Part shown: one piece after another, positions 45,301 to 59,742 of the stretch
Layout of the letters: the number at the start of each line of letters is the position of its first letter
How positions within the stretch are numbered: position 1 is the first letter of the stretch
DNA from: Aquanectria penicillioides
Taxonomy: Eukaryota > Ascomycota > Sordariomycetes > Hypocreales > Nectriaceae
Direction of reading: 5' to 3'
Assembly (NCBI GenBank): GCA_003415625.1
Contig: PYIU01000010.1
Location: 2,106,501 to 2,170,500, forward strand
DNA length: 64,000 bases
Position numbers and translations under genes: made by a program
Notes under the pieces: generated by a model
Told to the model about the DNA's origin: nothing
What the model saw: the letters and a program-made list of their open reading frames with translations, nothing else
The model's database searches: none

Positions 45301-46954
45301 TTAGACTCGAAAATTAGAACCAGTGGTGCAGAGCGGCTAAGTGATTTTTTTGCTCTGGCAATGTCATCAGACAACACAAATATTCTTTGTTGACAGGCTC
45401 TGGCCAGAATTTGGGGTGTTGAATTGGGTTCATATCCTCATAGAATGGCAATGGGGGCTGAAGAAGAAACAATCCTAAAATCCGAGGTCAATGTCCATTT
45501 AGAAACCTGGATAGTATCCATAGATCGTATCAAAGAGTATCAATTACCTCAAATATCACAATGCGACATATTTATTACCCATTGCACTTGGTCCAATGTT
45601 GGCTGCGTATTCCAGATCCATCACCAATTGATTGTTTTCTCCTGCGGTTCCAGAAGTACCGACTACATATCATAAGCAATAGTGATGTCCCTTTCCCTTT
45701 GCCATTGGTCATCAGCATGAAGGGACTGAGACAAAACATAATGGCCAGATAGTTCAGACATGATCTCCACGACATTGTTTGACCGCCGACCAACAAGTAA
45801 GTCGCCGGTCTAGTCTCTGAAGCTTCATCCTACCATGGACCATTATTAAACAGCGCCGAAAGCATTCCGTGGGTGTTCATTAACTCCCGGAGAAACTTCC
45901 GACCACGCTTAGGCCTCATGTTCCCATAATTACATGAAAGCGGGGAATATCCAGCATTATAGAGCACAGCATCTAATTTCTATCGTGCATATTTGGACCC
46001 AGTTAATCCATCAAGAATGTCCATGGCCCTTTCATGATAAAGGAGCCAAACCAGTACAAAAATCCTCTCCGCGCATTGTACCTTCTAGAGTCGAGTCTGC
46101 TGCAAAGAGTGAGAGCGCCAGAAGCTCTTTTCAATAGTCTACGAACATATCCAATCAAGTCAACATGCACAAATTGACATATCATCTTTTATCTAACTCT
46201 TCCTCATTATGCTTCCTTTCCCGTCAGCCCATAAACACCTCTTACTACAAGTGTTTGTCTCTTCTCAAATTTCGCAATGTGCCAGCACAGCGCATCTAGA
46301 GAGATGTAAGACGACTCAATACGGAGGCACAAATGCGGTGCGGTGCTTACAATATTATCGTGTTTCATGAGTTCTCAATGTATCAACGCGTCCCAAAGTT
46401 GAACGATGAGCAAGTTCAATCGTAAATATATGCCCAGTAAAGGCAGAGTAAATTTCTATCATGCATTGAGTTGAATTATGAACATCTATCAGTTCTCGGG
46501 CAATGTTTCTTACTACAATAGACCTGTTAATTACTACGAAATGATGGGAATGTACTCAGAGATTTTTAGTTAAGCTATGAGATGTTTGAATATATCTATT
46601 TTCTCTCCCAATGACCGGAAATTCACTACTATACACGTGTATTGAACTTGCTGGATAAATGGGACATAGGTACTGAGTGACTTTGCCTGGGAGCACTGTT
46701 AAATCCAATCAAAGCAAAGACTCAATGGCATTCAATGTCTTACGGTTAGATCACGTTGGCATCTCTATGGCTCTTCAAACAACGTTGCTGTAAGGGCATT
46801 TTGCTGTCTTATGTTACCAGGACAAGAATTTGATATTTAATCTGACTTCTTAGTTTCAACATTTAGGATTTCCGGATTACATTTATCAGCGACTACGCCA
46901 TCAAAGTAATATATTCATAAGTAACTAATGTAGCATCTATTTAAATTGTGGCAT
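42316..46954. other. Gene-poor region
   Basis: About 4.6 kb without any frame that resembles a protein family. The first ~300 bases are the M43 gene promoter. The remainder is moderately AT-rich, with only short stop-limited stretches on all frames, and no inverted-repeat ends or tRNA were noticed. It may hold old, unrecognisable transposon or gene remnants. Confidence 0.45.
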
Positions 46955-48000
46955 TCAAACACCTAGAAGGTCCAAAGTCTCATTGTCCACAATCGCCGCC
47001 GAGTATCGTTCCGTAATAGCAAGTACAATATCGTCCGGCTGCATCTTCAATGGTGGTCCTGCCCAGAGAAAGCCATGCATGCAGTGGTGACGATACTCGT
47101 TCCAAATATCATCCTTAGTCAGCATTGGACCTCCCTCGGAGTGAAGCGCCTTGAGATATCCTTCTATCAGAGATACCTCGTGTTCGAGTCTGTCCTCGAT
47201 AGTCAAAGCCCCAGTGAGGAAGTAAGTCATGTCGTGGATAGCCGAACCGTAATGAAAACACTGCCAATCGATAAACCCAGGCGTTCCGTCTTTCGAAATC
47301 AGTGCATTTCCCACGTGGTTATCTCCGTGAATAATGCAGTGATATTTCTTTGCTTTATCCGCGTGCTTCCATAACGCTTCATAGGCCTTGACTATTCGCT
47401 GATGATCCTGCAAAGCCTCTGGGACTGGTGGCCGGCAATATTCAGCAAAGCGAATTGCGAAAGGCTCCGGCGCAAACAAGGCCATGATCACCGTCCACAT
47501 TGGATTCGGTAGCTTCTCGCCATTTTCATCAAACATCCACGGATAGCTTCTCTCGCCTCTATTCCACGTCTGTCCATGCAAACTCGCGAGCTGGGCAAGC
47601 CCATCTGCAACACGCTCAGGTGTCCAAGGACAGAGCGGGTTGCCAAAGGTGCATTCCCTTCCAACGTCGGACACCAAGACTAAACCCTGGCCACTGACAA
47701 TATCAGTGCTGCAGTACCAGCTTTTCGGGAGGAGCATGTTTGTCAGAGGTGCAATATAGTAGTAGAATCCGGCTTCACGGCGGTATGTGGCCCACATTTC
47801 TGGAAACTTTCCCCGAACAATCGGATTGAAGCCGCCTTTGATGCACACCCGAGAAGGTGTGCCATTAGGAGCATCGTCGTCGAGGTCAAGGTTCACGAAA
47901 ACCTTGGATGACGTTCCATGAATCACATCTGCAATCGAGAAGCTATCAATGGAAACTCCGAGAACTTCAGATAGCCAACAGTAATCTCATCCATAGTCAT
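46955..48000 (-). pseudogene. Kinase-like phosphotransferase (APH/EcKL type) with 5' frameshift
   Basis: A long frame from ~47984 down to 46955 encodes a small-molecule kinase-like domain of the aminoglycoside-phosphotransferase/ecdysteroid-kinase group. The catalytic loop is IIHGDNHVGNALI and the metal-binding motif is GFIDWQ. The conserved N-terminal start of the family is split. ATGs at 48000 and 47994 open with MDEIT in one frame, while WLSEVLGVSIDSFSIADVIHG continues in another, with a stop just ahead of it. One missing base near 47980 explains this; no GT-AG intron fits. No other break is seen, so inactivation is recent, or a base is miscalled. If initiation used a downstream Met (first near 47797), the P-loop region would be lost. 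Confidence 0.6.
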
Positions 48001-49119
48001 AAGGAGGGCTCTGTCAGAGTTCAGAGTCCCTCGAGGCTTGTTTGATCCCCGCACGAACGTCGACGAGGACATGTTTATTGCGCGAAAATAATACAGGCAG
48101 TGTGGGTAATTCTTGGATGAAGAATCCTTAAACAGGCACTTGCAGGTTTACATATCTTTACGACGATCTATGCCTTTGCCAGCAGTTCTTCCTAACCCTG
48201 CCCATATATCCCTGTAGAGAGAACAGACTATGCCAGGGTCACGACGGGTCAAAGGGTTTTACCCGTCGCGGAGCCTTAGCCGGCCACCCGTGCAAGGGAA
48301 AGAAGCCGTCCTAGCCAATTGCTTAGCACTTGAGCCAACATGCGGTAGCATCTTTGTGATGGTACTAATTTATGAGCAGACAAAATACGACCATTCCGCG
48401 CATAACGTGAGGATCATGGCCCGATGCGTAAAACTATATGATCCCAAGATAAATAATAGCACATGCCGAGGGTAAATCGGACTCTTTGCAGGGTTGATAT
48501 TACCATTAAACTTACCAAGGCAAATTCTCCTTTACCGATCCCGACATGGTGCCCTGTCTGCATTGACGATGCACAATGACCAGGACCAGCACAACTGTTC
48601 CATCTGCCGGCGCATACATCGCGGGGTAAGAGTGTCGATCCAGGCACACGGGTCCTTGATTCGATGCGCCTTCTCGCTATCGAGGAGAATGTGCGGTAAT
48701 ATTTCTACGGCTGTCTTTATTTTTCCGGAAACCTAATGGTATTAGACCCGCGTGACTTGAAACATGCAGGAGGTTGAGAGCTGGCATCACTAGTGGCAGT
48801 ACAGCTGTTGATGCCTCACGGGCAACGCCCCATTAGCACGTTGATACAACCAACTTAATTCCGATGGTTGAGCCCCTTTTAAATCTATCACGTCTGAACC
48901 CAAGCCGACTTTGGTTGATACGCGTTGGGGCTGATTTTCTCTTGTCACATTGAGTATAGTGTATTAGGAATTGCTAGCTATCTTGAACAATTACTAGAAC
49001 GCCCGTTTATACGCTATCCCAGACTCCCTCGCGCCTTCCAACCGTCCGATCGAATCAATCTTGCGTGATACCCGTAAACTATGTTACTGAAGAATAGAAA
49101 ACATGTCGGTTGTGTTACA
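48001..49119. other. Intergenic region
   Basis: About 1.1 kb with no supported gene or repeat. Confidence 0.45.
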
Positions 49120-50492
49120 TCACTTAAGCGTGGCACTTCTTTCGGCCGGAAGTGCTGGTTGCGGCGGGGCAGATCCCACTGGGGTTCCAGAGGCAATAGG
49201 GGCCTGGGAAGCAACTGGGGTCTCAGCAGGGGACGACGGGACCGAGGCGACGGAGGAGACTGCGACGACGGAGGTGGAGAAGGTCACAGGAGCGGCAGAG
49301 GTGACAGCAACGGCGGAGCTAACGGGGGCGACGGAGCTCACGGCAACAGCAGAGCTGACAACAACGGCAGAGCTCACGGGAGCAACGGAGCTGACGACGA
49401 CGGCAGAGGTGGCGGCGGGGGCGGAGCTCACGGAGCTGGATGAGCCAGAGGAGCTGCCAGTGCTAGTAGCAATGTTAGTGACATGTTTGCAGGATGCTTT
49501 CAAATCCATGCCGAAAGCAGTTCATCATGATGAATGTCGAGTTTGGTTTAAAGAATTCGCCGTATGCGCTATCAAAGGTGAAACTTACTCAACAGAGATG
49601 GTGTAGCCAGTGGTGGTGAAGACGGCATCAGAGCCTACGATAGGTTAGTTTCTCAGCACCTCTGCTACTACAGTATGGGAGAAACGAACCAGTGAAGGGC
49701 TCAGTTCCGGACTGGAGCTGAGTGGCATACAGGCTGTTGCTGACGCCCTGGTTCTCGATAAGGTAGGTGAAGAACTCGTTCAAGTCTCCATCGAAGCTGG
49801 TGATGTTGGTTGAGGCAACAAAGGAGTAGACGGTGGTGTCGCCGTTGGTGCCGGAGTAGAGGCTCCATGAGTAGCCAGCCACAGTAGGGGTATCTACGGG
49901 AGAGCCAGTCGAAGAGATGGGTCCAGCACCGCCATAAGCAGCAAGCCAGACCATGATCTCGTAGGTGTTGTCAGCGGAGGCAGATGGGGCGAGCCAGAGA
50001 TCGTAGGCGACGTCGGCAACAATGTCGGATCCAGTGTAGCTGTTATGTAGTTAGGGAAATTGTCACAGCAATGATTTACAAAACAAATCCTGTTAACATA
50101 TGAAATGCAATGGCAACTTACGACCAGTCCCAGGTGGAGGGGATGGAGCTAATGGAAGAGAGCTGGGTGTCGGCATCAAGGTTGACGTTGGAGTACGACT
50201 TGACAGAGCTGGAGCCACCGGCCCAGGTCCATGAAGTAGACCAGGTAACAGAGCCCGAGGTGACGGAGTCAAAGGTGGTGCACTGAGAGCCAGAAGTGGC
50301 CTGGGCGGAGCCCCAGTTGTTGTGGTAGATGGTGAAGCCGGCGGTTTCGAGGGAGCCGAAGCTGTCACACCAGGTAGTCTCACGCTTCTCGAGCACACGA
50401 GTGGGAGTGCTCTCACGCTTTCCGCGGACGCCAGTGGGGGACGCTGCCACAACGGTGGCGAGCGCAGCTGAGATAAGACACGAGACCTTCAT
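49120..50492 (-). CDS. Secreted GH12 endoglucanase/xyloglucanase with optional Ser/Ala-rich tail
   Basis: Four exons (50122-50492, 49690-50039, 49589-49634, 49120-49462) give 369 residues. A signal peptide and two Kex2-type Lys-Arg sites precede a GH12 domain (residues ~40-256). The nucleophile Glu is in YEIMVWLAAYGG and the acid/base Glu in YLIENQG. GH12 enzymes cut beta-1,4-glucan or xyloglucan. The third intron (126 nt, CTAAC then CTACTAG) begins GTAAGT, and the same bases contain TAA in frame. Without splicing the protein ends at residue 256, the normal GH12 end. With splicing it gains a ~113-residue Ser/Ala/Val-rich tail of repeated VSSAPVSSA-like units, without a carbohydrate-binding module or GPI signal. 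Introns 1 and 2 (82 and 55 nt) are secure. Confidence 0.87.
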
Positions 50493-52314
50493 GGTGAATG
50501 ATTGATTCAGAGCGGAGCGCAAAGGAGGGGTTCTTTTCTTGTTTCGAAAGAGCGTAGTAAACGAATGAAGTCTTAGAAAGAGAGACGAAACTCGACCAGC
50601 GAGCAGAATGAATGATGCAGTGACAAAGAGGGTGATTTTGCAAGGGCCAAAACAAAACAGCAAAAGGGCTGATGCCCGGATCACAGATGGACGCCATCCT
50701 TCTATATACCCTCAACTTCTTCCTTTCCTCTTCCATGGAAACAGGGGAAACTTGCTCCAATGACAGGCCCATCCCCAAAATGGGGTCCGTCACATCCGAT
50801 TTTCCCTTGTCCTGGCTTTCATCTGAAGCCCACGGCTGCATTTCGTCTGAAACCATGTCCTGTCACGGGGGTGTTTAGTGGAGAATGCGCGTCATTCATC
50901 CGCCCACAATTGCGTGGAACCTACAGAGATCCAGATTTCCCACCAATTGATCAAAGCGCCTCCTGATTTCCAAACAAGAGCCTCCCAGCGCAATGTCGGT
51001 TAGCAATATAAACATGGATAAGTCGGCACACCAAGCGGGCCATCTGCGTGCCCATCGACTTACTCTGAGCGAGCTGCTGGCAAATCTGGCGGTGATTTTT
51101 AAGTTAATCGGAGCAGATGAGTGCATCGGGACTTTAAAAGCTGCTCCTCGCGCGGCGTATTATTTTTACGGAGGCGAGGCTAGTAATAACGGTGTGTGTG
51201 TGGTGAGTGTTGCGGCTATCGAGACGAGGTGATAAAAATAGCCTTTCATCCTGATTCCTGGGTTTTCAACGTTGATTATAAGACGCTGATGAATTCCGGC
51301 ATGAAGTATGCGTCCCGCACACAATATACCGGTTATTCCATGACACTTATCGTGAGTTGCCGCGTAACTATATAGATGCAAGTGTGTAAGGCATCACCAG
51401 CTCGTTGCAGTATTTGTCCACTGTATCGAATACAGAGAGACGAGAATCATTCTTAGAACATCCCCCTGCTTCCCTCCAGCTTTGCATCGCTTGCAAAATA
51501 AGCACGTAATTTCTTTTGTTCTGGCCAGCCTTCCTGTTAGCCTAGATAATCAAGCACAGCTTGGACATCTGCTAGGCGCAACACGCCATCCACGAGGACC
51601 ACGAATAATGAACATGTAACACGAGATGAGATATTGAAAAGCGTTCAAGTGAGAATATTCTCAAGACTTACTCGCCTACATAGGGATAATCAAACTCATT
51701 TTTGTGACTACGAAAAGTGAACTAAGGCGCTATGCTAAAAGTTGAACAAGTACCATCTACGCATACGCAAGCATCTAGTAGTAATAACATAAAAACTAGT
51801 CCTTAGACACCATATTTTGTATCATGACTGAATGTAACATAAAGTAGATGATTGAAACGATGTGGGTAAACTGGTGAGTAGATTTGCGCCAATATCATGA
51901 GAAGTATGAGATGGCGCTGACGAGTAATCCAGACTCAACCATCACAAGAGTCGGTGGAAGCTTTACATGTAGGGTAGCACTTTGCCAAGACGAAGCGCTA
52001 AAACGTGACGATCAGGTATGAAACAAACATAGCTGAGCTATGCTTCTACAGGTTTAGCGAATTTCCAGAGTTGATTCAGATTTGATTAAACCAGGTATTT
52101 GAAAACATGATCAAAATAATACCACTATGGCCTGTCCAACGTAAGACCAAAACTCTGCACCATAATCTCACGTGAACCAGTAAATCTATCAGACGAGTAT
52201 GTTGAATATCTATATATCTACAACGAAGTTTATAAAATCAAGCAGTGAAATAAAATAAAAAAAAAGACAGAAAAAGAACCCAAGAAACAACCCAATAATA
52301 ATCCAGTTCCGGAA
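50493..52314. other. Intergenic region upstream of the GH12 gene
   Basis: About 1.8 kb of promoter plus KatG 3' flank. No gene is supported; short open stretches lack family features. Confidence 0.45.
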
Positions 52315-55127
<2,813 letters not shown>

Positions 55128-56231
55128 CTATATGTCTTAAAAGCACGGAATCACCAAGTGTCTCTACCCAATGGAGGTTGCTGTTGGTAGGGGGTGAAGG
55201 AAGGGAGTTTTCCGGACGTCTTGATGTCCATCTTGGACTGAGACCTTTTGTATGCTTGTTTTTTTTCCTCTTCCTTGCCTTGCCTTGCTCATCCCTACTA
55301 CCACTACCGACCTCTGGTTCTACGGATACGCCCCTGCAGTAATCACATCGGCCGCTCACGAGCTCGTGCCTCGGTCTGCCCAATGGGTCTCTGAGGTTGA
55401 ATGTGATGTCACATTAGCACTGCCGAGGGCGTCGCGTCCATATGCCGCCAAGAGCTAAACAGCCGGGATCCTCACTAGGCACAGGGTTTGGGTATTGACA
55501 ATTGACCCGTCAGGATTGGCTTAAATATGGGGTTCCTGTGCAAAGCACCGTGTGGTCGCATCGGACGAAATAACCTCATACTGGAAAGATTGTCACAGTC
55601 TTTTGTCAGCACTTGCGGACCAATGCTGCTTGGGAATCGTCCGCGGTGTGTGGCCAATGGCTCTGCCTGTATTACTTAAATCTCCGCAGCCTGCGTCCCT
55701 GTCGGGCTTTGCAAGGCGGCTTGAGCTTGGAGAAGACGCGGGACGCCGGGCGATTCAAGACCATCTGGCCCACTTGGGCAGTTTTGCCGTTAGTGAAGGG
55801 TGCGCACGTCTACTTGTATGTGGTGGACAAGGATTCCCGTCCCAATATCAACGGGTTTATGCATGTCTCACACTGCATTGAGGGAGACTGGCCCAACACG
55901 GCCCGGGCTGTTGTCGTGGTAATTTGACGCACGCGTGTGTTGTCAGAGCTGGTTGGCGATAAATTTAGACTGTGCATACTTGCTTGCTTGGTTGCTTCTC
56001 TTGGCTAGGCTTGGCTTGAAGCAAGTTCCAAAGAGGAAGCAAGAAAAATAAAATGATAGCGTGAGAGGGAAAAGCCACCCGATCACAGCGCAGCACCGCA
56101 CATCGCAGCACACAGCCCGGCTGACAACAGTCTTACCCCAGCCCTGTGGCCGCTTATGGCTGGCTGGGGAAGGCTTGGAAGGATACGAACACCAAGCTAA
56201 GGCTAAGTAAGGCCAAGGCCGAAGCCAAACT

Positions 56232-56257
56232 CAAGACCAAGACCAAGACCAAGACAA
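56232..56257. repeat. Hexanucleotide repeat (CAAGAC)4
   Basis: Four tandem CAAGAC/AAGACC units within a wider degenerate AAGGCC/AAGCC-rich tract. Confidence 0.7.
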
Positions 56258-56859
56258 ACACACAGAACAAGAAGCAAGTGAAAGGGGACAGGCATAAATA
56301 ATGCCTATGCTGGGGCTAAACTAAAAGCGGGAAAATCTCTAGTATAAGCTTGGGTGTGTGCAAGGAACGTCAATTAACATGGAACGGCATCCTATAGCAC
56401 AAACCTAAATAAAATAGCGCTCCAGTTTAGTTGCAAATGATTCCAAAGCACGTTGTATCGGAATACTTTAAACCGTTCGAGAAGCCTCGTAGCCGTGGAG
56501 CCTTGGTTCCGTACACTCGGCCATATTCCTAATCAACTTGAGATGGGATGAGCGAGGACGGAAACATAATACGCGAGAAAACCCAAATTGCACAGCCCGT
56601 TCTCTTCTGCTTTCGCGCCTCTCCTTTTTGAGGCCCGAGAGCATTGGAGACGAAAAAGCGGATGAGACTAAGCGGTGAAACTCGGCAAAAAGCCCTTGAC
56701 CCCGCATTTCCATCCATGACGGGTATTCCTAGATTGCCGTGATGAGATGACCATACCCATAACCCTAAGATGACTCCGGATTGTCATACGACAGCACCAT
56801 TCACACGCAAAGCACAGCATTCTTTAGCCCCCACCGCTCCGTAGATTCGTATAGCTCTG

Positions 56860-56898
56860 TTTTTTTTTTTTTCTTCTTCTTCTTCTTCTTTTTTCTTT
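56860..56898. repeat. Poly-T and CTT microsatellite
   Basis: Thirteen T residues followed by about seven CTT units and a further T run. Confidence 0.8.
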
Positions 56899-57262
56899 CA
56901 ATTGGCTCCAGTCTTCCCTTCAACCGCGAGAGGAGCCATCAAAGTTCCACCCGTCAGCGCCGGTGGTGGAACAAAACGATGAGAAATCATCATCACGGTT
57001 GAAACGCGTCCCCGCCCGCGGCCCCAACGCGCAGCCAATGACGGCTCCTTGAACATGGCTACAGGGAAAAGGAAACGGGACTGCTCCCCGTCGGCCCCGG
57101 CAGCTCCGCAAGCGCAGGCGAATGCGTTAGTGATCACCTGCAGGCAGCTTTACTGTGCTACCGGAATGGCACCGTAGCTGTAGCTTCTGGGCCTGGTCTT
57201 TGTGGTGAACCCTGGCTCTCTTGGGGCCTCTGAAGCTCGATTCGTACAGCCCCGGCTCCTTG

Positions 57263-57320
57263 GGCCTGTGTCTTTAGGCCGGTGTCTTTAGGCCTGTCTC
57301 TTTAGGCCTGTCTCTTTTAG
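57263..57320. repeat. 14-bp minisatellite, four units
   Basis: Four tandem copies of GGCC(T/G)GT(G/C)TCTTTA, the last one base longer. Unit differences are single substitutions. Confidence 0.8.
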
Positions 57321-59742
57321 GTGCTGTGTGTCATCTCCCAAGATGCCGCTGATCGCCGTCTTGTCTGCTGGAACCGAGCTGCAGCACGACCGCAGCAGTC
57401 GCCGTCCTTCGCTACAGAGCTCGCCGTCTTCGCCGCCGCCGACGCGTCAGACGCCATCTCCACCGTTGTCAAGGCAGTTTCTCGACTCAACGCGGGGCCG
57501 ACCAAAACCAAACCCAAGCCGGCGGTTCTGATTCTGATCCCATCGACCATCGCGCTCCAGGCCCACGTCGTGGTGCATGCAGCTCGCGGCGTCGTTGGGT
57601 TGCATCCCAAGCCACCGCCGGGCTGACGGTGCCGTGGGAGCCACGAGTCACACGCCAAATGCCGGTGCCAAAACGCACAAAAGCACAAAAGCAGCGTCAC
57701 ATACCACTTCTTTGTGCACAAAGGTTCTGGCGGCACCGGTGAGTTGAGCGAATGTCCTCTCTCCGTCACCGTGTCCGTGTCCAATGTATTCCAACGTTTC
57801 CAACGTCTCAATTGGCGTGCGCCAGCCCCCAACCGCGAGCAATACGGCAAACACCCCCGCCAGCCCTGTGCCTTGTGCATTGATGTTTGATGCTCGCCGC
57901 TGACGGGATCTGCTCGAGCATGATCGAGACAAGATTTGGGCGTCCAGCCTCAGACTCAGAGCCCAGCCCGCTTCTGATGTTCACGCATGGCTTCAAGCGG
58001 GCTCGCCGCCACTATTGACTGTCAGTCAGCTGACTTGGAGGCCCGAGGGAGACAGCATGCACACACCACACACGATGGCAGCATGATGCAGCTATCAGCT
58101 GGTGGCTCAGCGCCACCCGTCTCACTCGCTGGATGCGTCGGCTTCCAGCCTCCTATTCTACGGGCGCTGAGCGACAGGGAAGAAAAATCAACTCCAGAAA
58201 ATGCAATGTCACAGCAGTGAATCACGTTCTAGGCTGCGAGATCGACATGGCGAAAAGGCCGGCCTGGGCCCTCGTGAAATGAGCAATGGACATGTCTCAT
58301 GACGGAGAAAGATATGTCCTATCCTCCCTTTTCTGTCTGTCTATACTACTGAAACTATGCTCCATCTACAACTGCCCTTGTCCTCTTCTCCCCAATTAAA
58401 TCGATTGCTTTCTTTTTACCCTGTCTTCTATAGGACACGGACATGTCGGATCCGTAGGATCTTTTGCTCCGTCATTCTAAGCTACCACAATGTGGCTTGC
58501 AGTCTACCACATTCTTCGACCAATCAGTGAAATTCCCCAATATGCCGGCTCCTGTCGTCTCTTTTCTCCACATGAGGCTCTGAGGTTGCGCGTGGTGAAG
58601 TGACGTCCAAACTAAGCAGGTTGATTGGTAGAGGTGAAGTTCACTGAATAAAGGCAATGTAACGCTTTTCAACTCCATATTGAATAGTCCTTGATGCACA
58701 TGCTATGCAATAAGCTTTCAAAGTAAGATGATCTCATGTCTCGATCTGTCAAGACTGCGTTGGCAAGCTGTTTGTATCGATCAAGGACGATTATTGTGCT
58801 TCAATTTTACAAGTGTGGCATCAACGGTACTCCTTCTCACTAGCAGCAATTCTGGTCACGAGGTAATGATATTACCAATTTTCGTAAGCATTGAGAAAGG
58901 AACTGTTTCTGGGAGTCTATGCGCTGCTGAAAGATCGACTTTGCACTGGTTAGTGTATGAAACTTGAGGCCGGGTAGTTTCCCATTGACCGAATAGCAGA
59001 AGGGTGCAGGTAAGGGCAAAGACATCTCAAAAAATAAAGAAGAGAAAATTGCTGTCATAAAGTAGCCACTTGGCACCAAAGCCGTTTGCTACATTAATGA
59101 TGACCGTACAATACCTAACAGTCACGGTCATCAACGCTTATATAACTGATTCGAACACATCTCAGAGAGAATCTATAGACAGGGGCAGGCACACGTGTGA
59201 GAAAAATCACGCGATAAGCGAGGCTGGTGGATTTGAAATCACGGGGAGCGAATAGCATTGGTGAGTTATTGATATTAATAACGTTTCAAAAATACCAGAC
59301 AAATGGGGGCATATGGGATGCATACAATTGTATCGGCGGTTTCCTAGTTCAGCATGGATCAGATGAATGCCTTGAGGTTACCTCACCGCCCGAATAACCC
59401 AGTGTTGGGATTTTTGAACCTAGAATTCGGCATCACGCCACTGATATATCTCATTTACTTGTGCTAATGAAACAATGGAAAATTAGAGGACTTGACCTTC
59501 TCATATACCCTCTCCTTTTAAGCTATGTCTGTGCCTCGCTCCAGCTTTATCGTCGCCACTGTGTCTGTTGGGTAGGATCAGTCCTGTGCAGCAAATTGGC
59601 CCCCACAACTGTTGGTCAGCAATTCTTTCCAGGGTTGCATCACTGCCTTAAGATCTGGAGTAAGGTCTGGCTTGTCCCATTCATATTTTTCCATCTTTGT
59701 CTGTGCGTGGTCGCGTGCCAGCAAACCTTCTTTTGGTGGTGA

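Noticed and set aside
57317..57932. Several open frames of 60-190 codons on both strands
   Set aside because: GC-rich composition keeps frames open; Ala/Arg/Pro-rich products without domains or start context.
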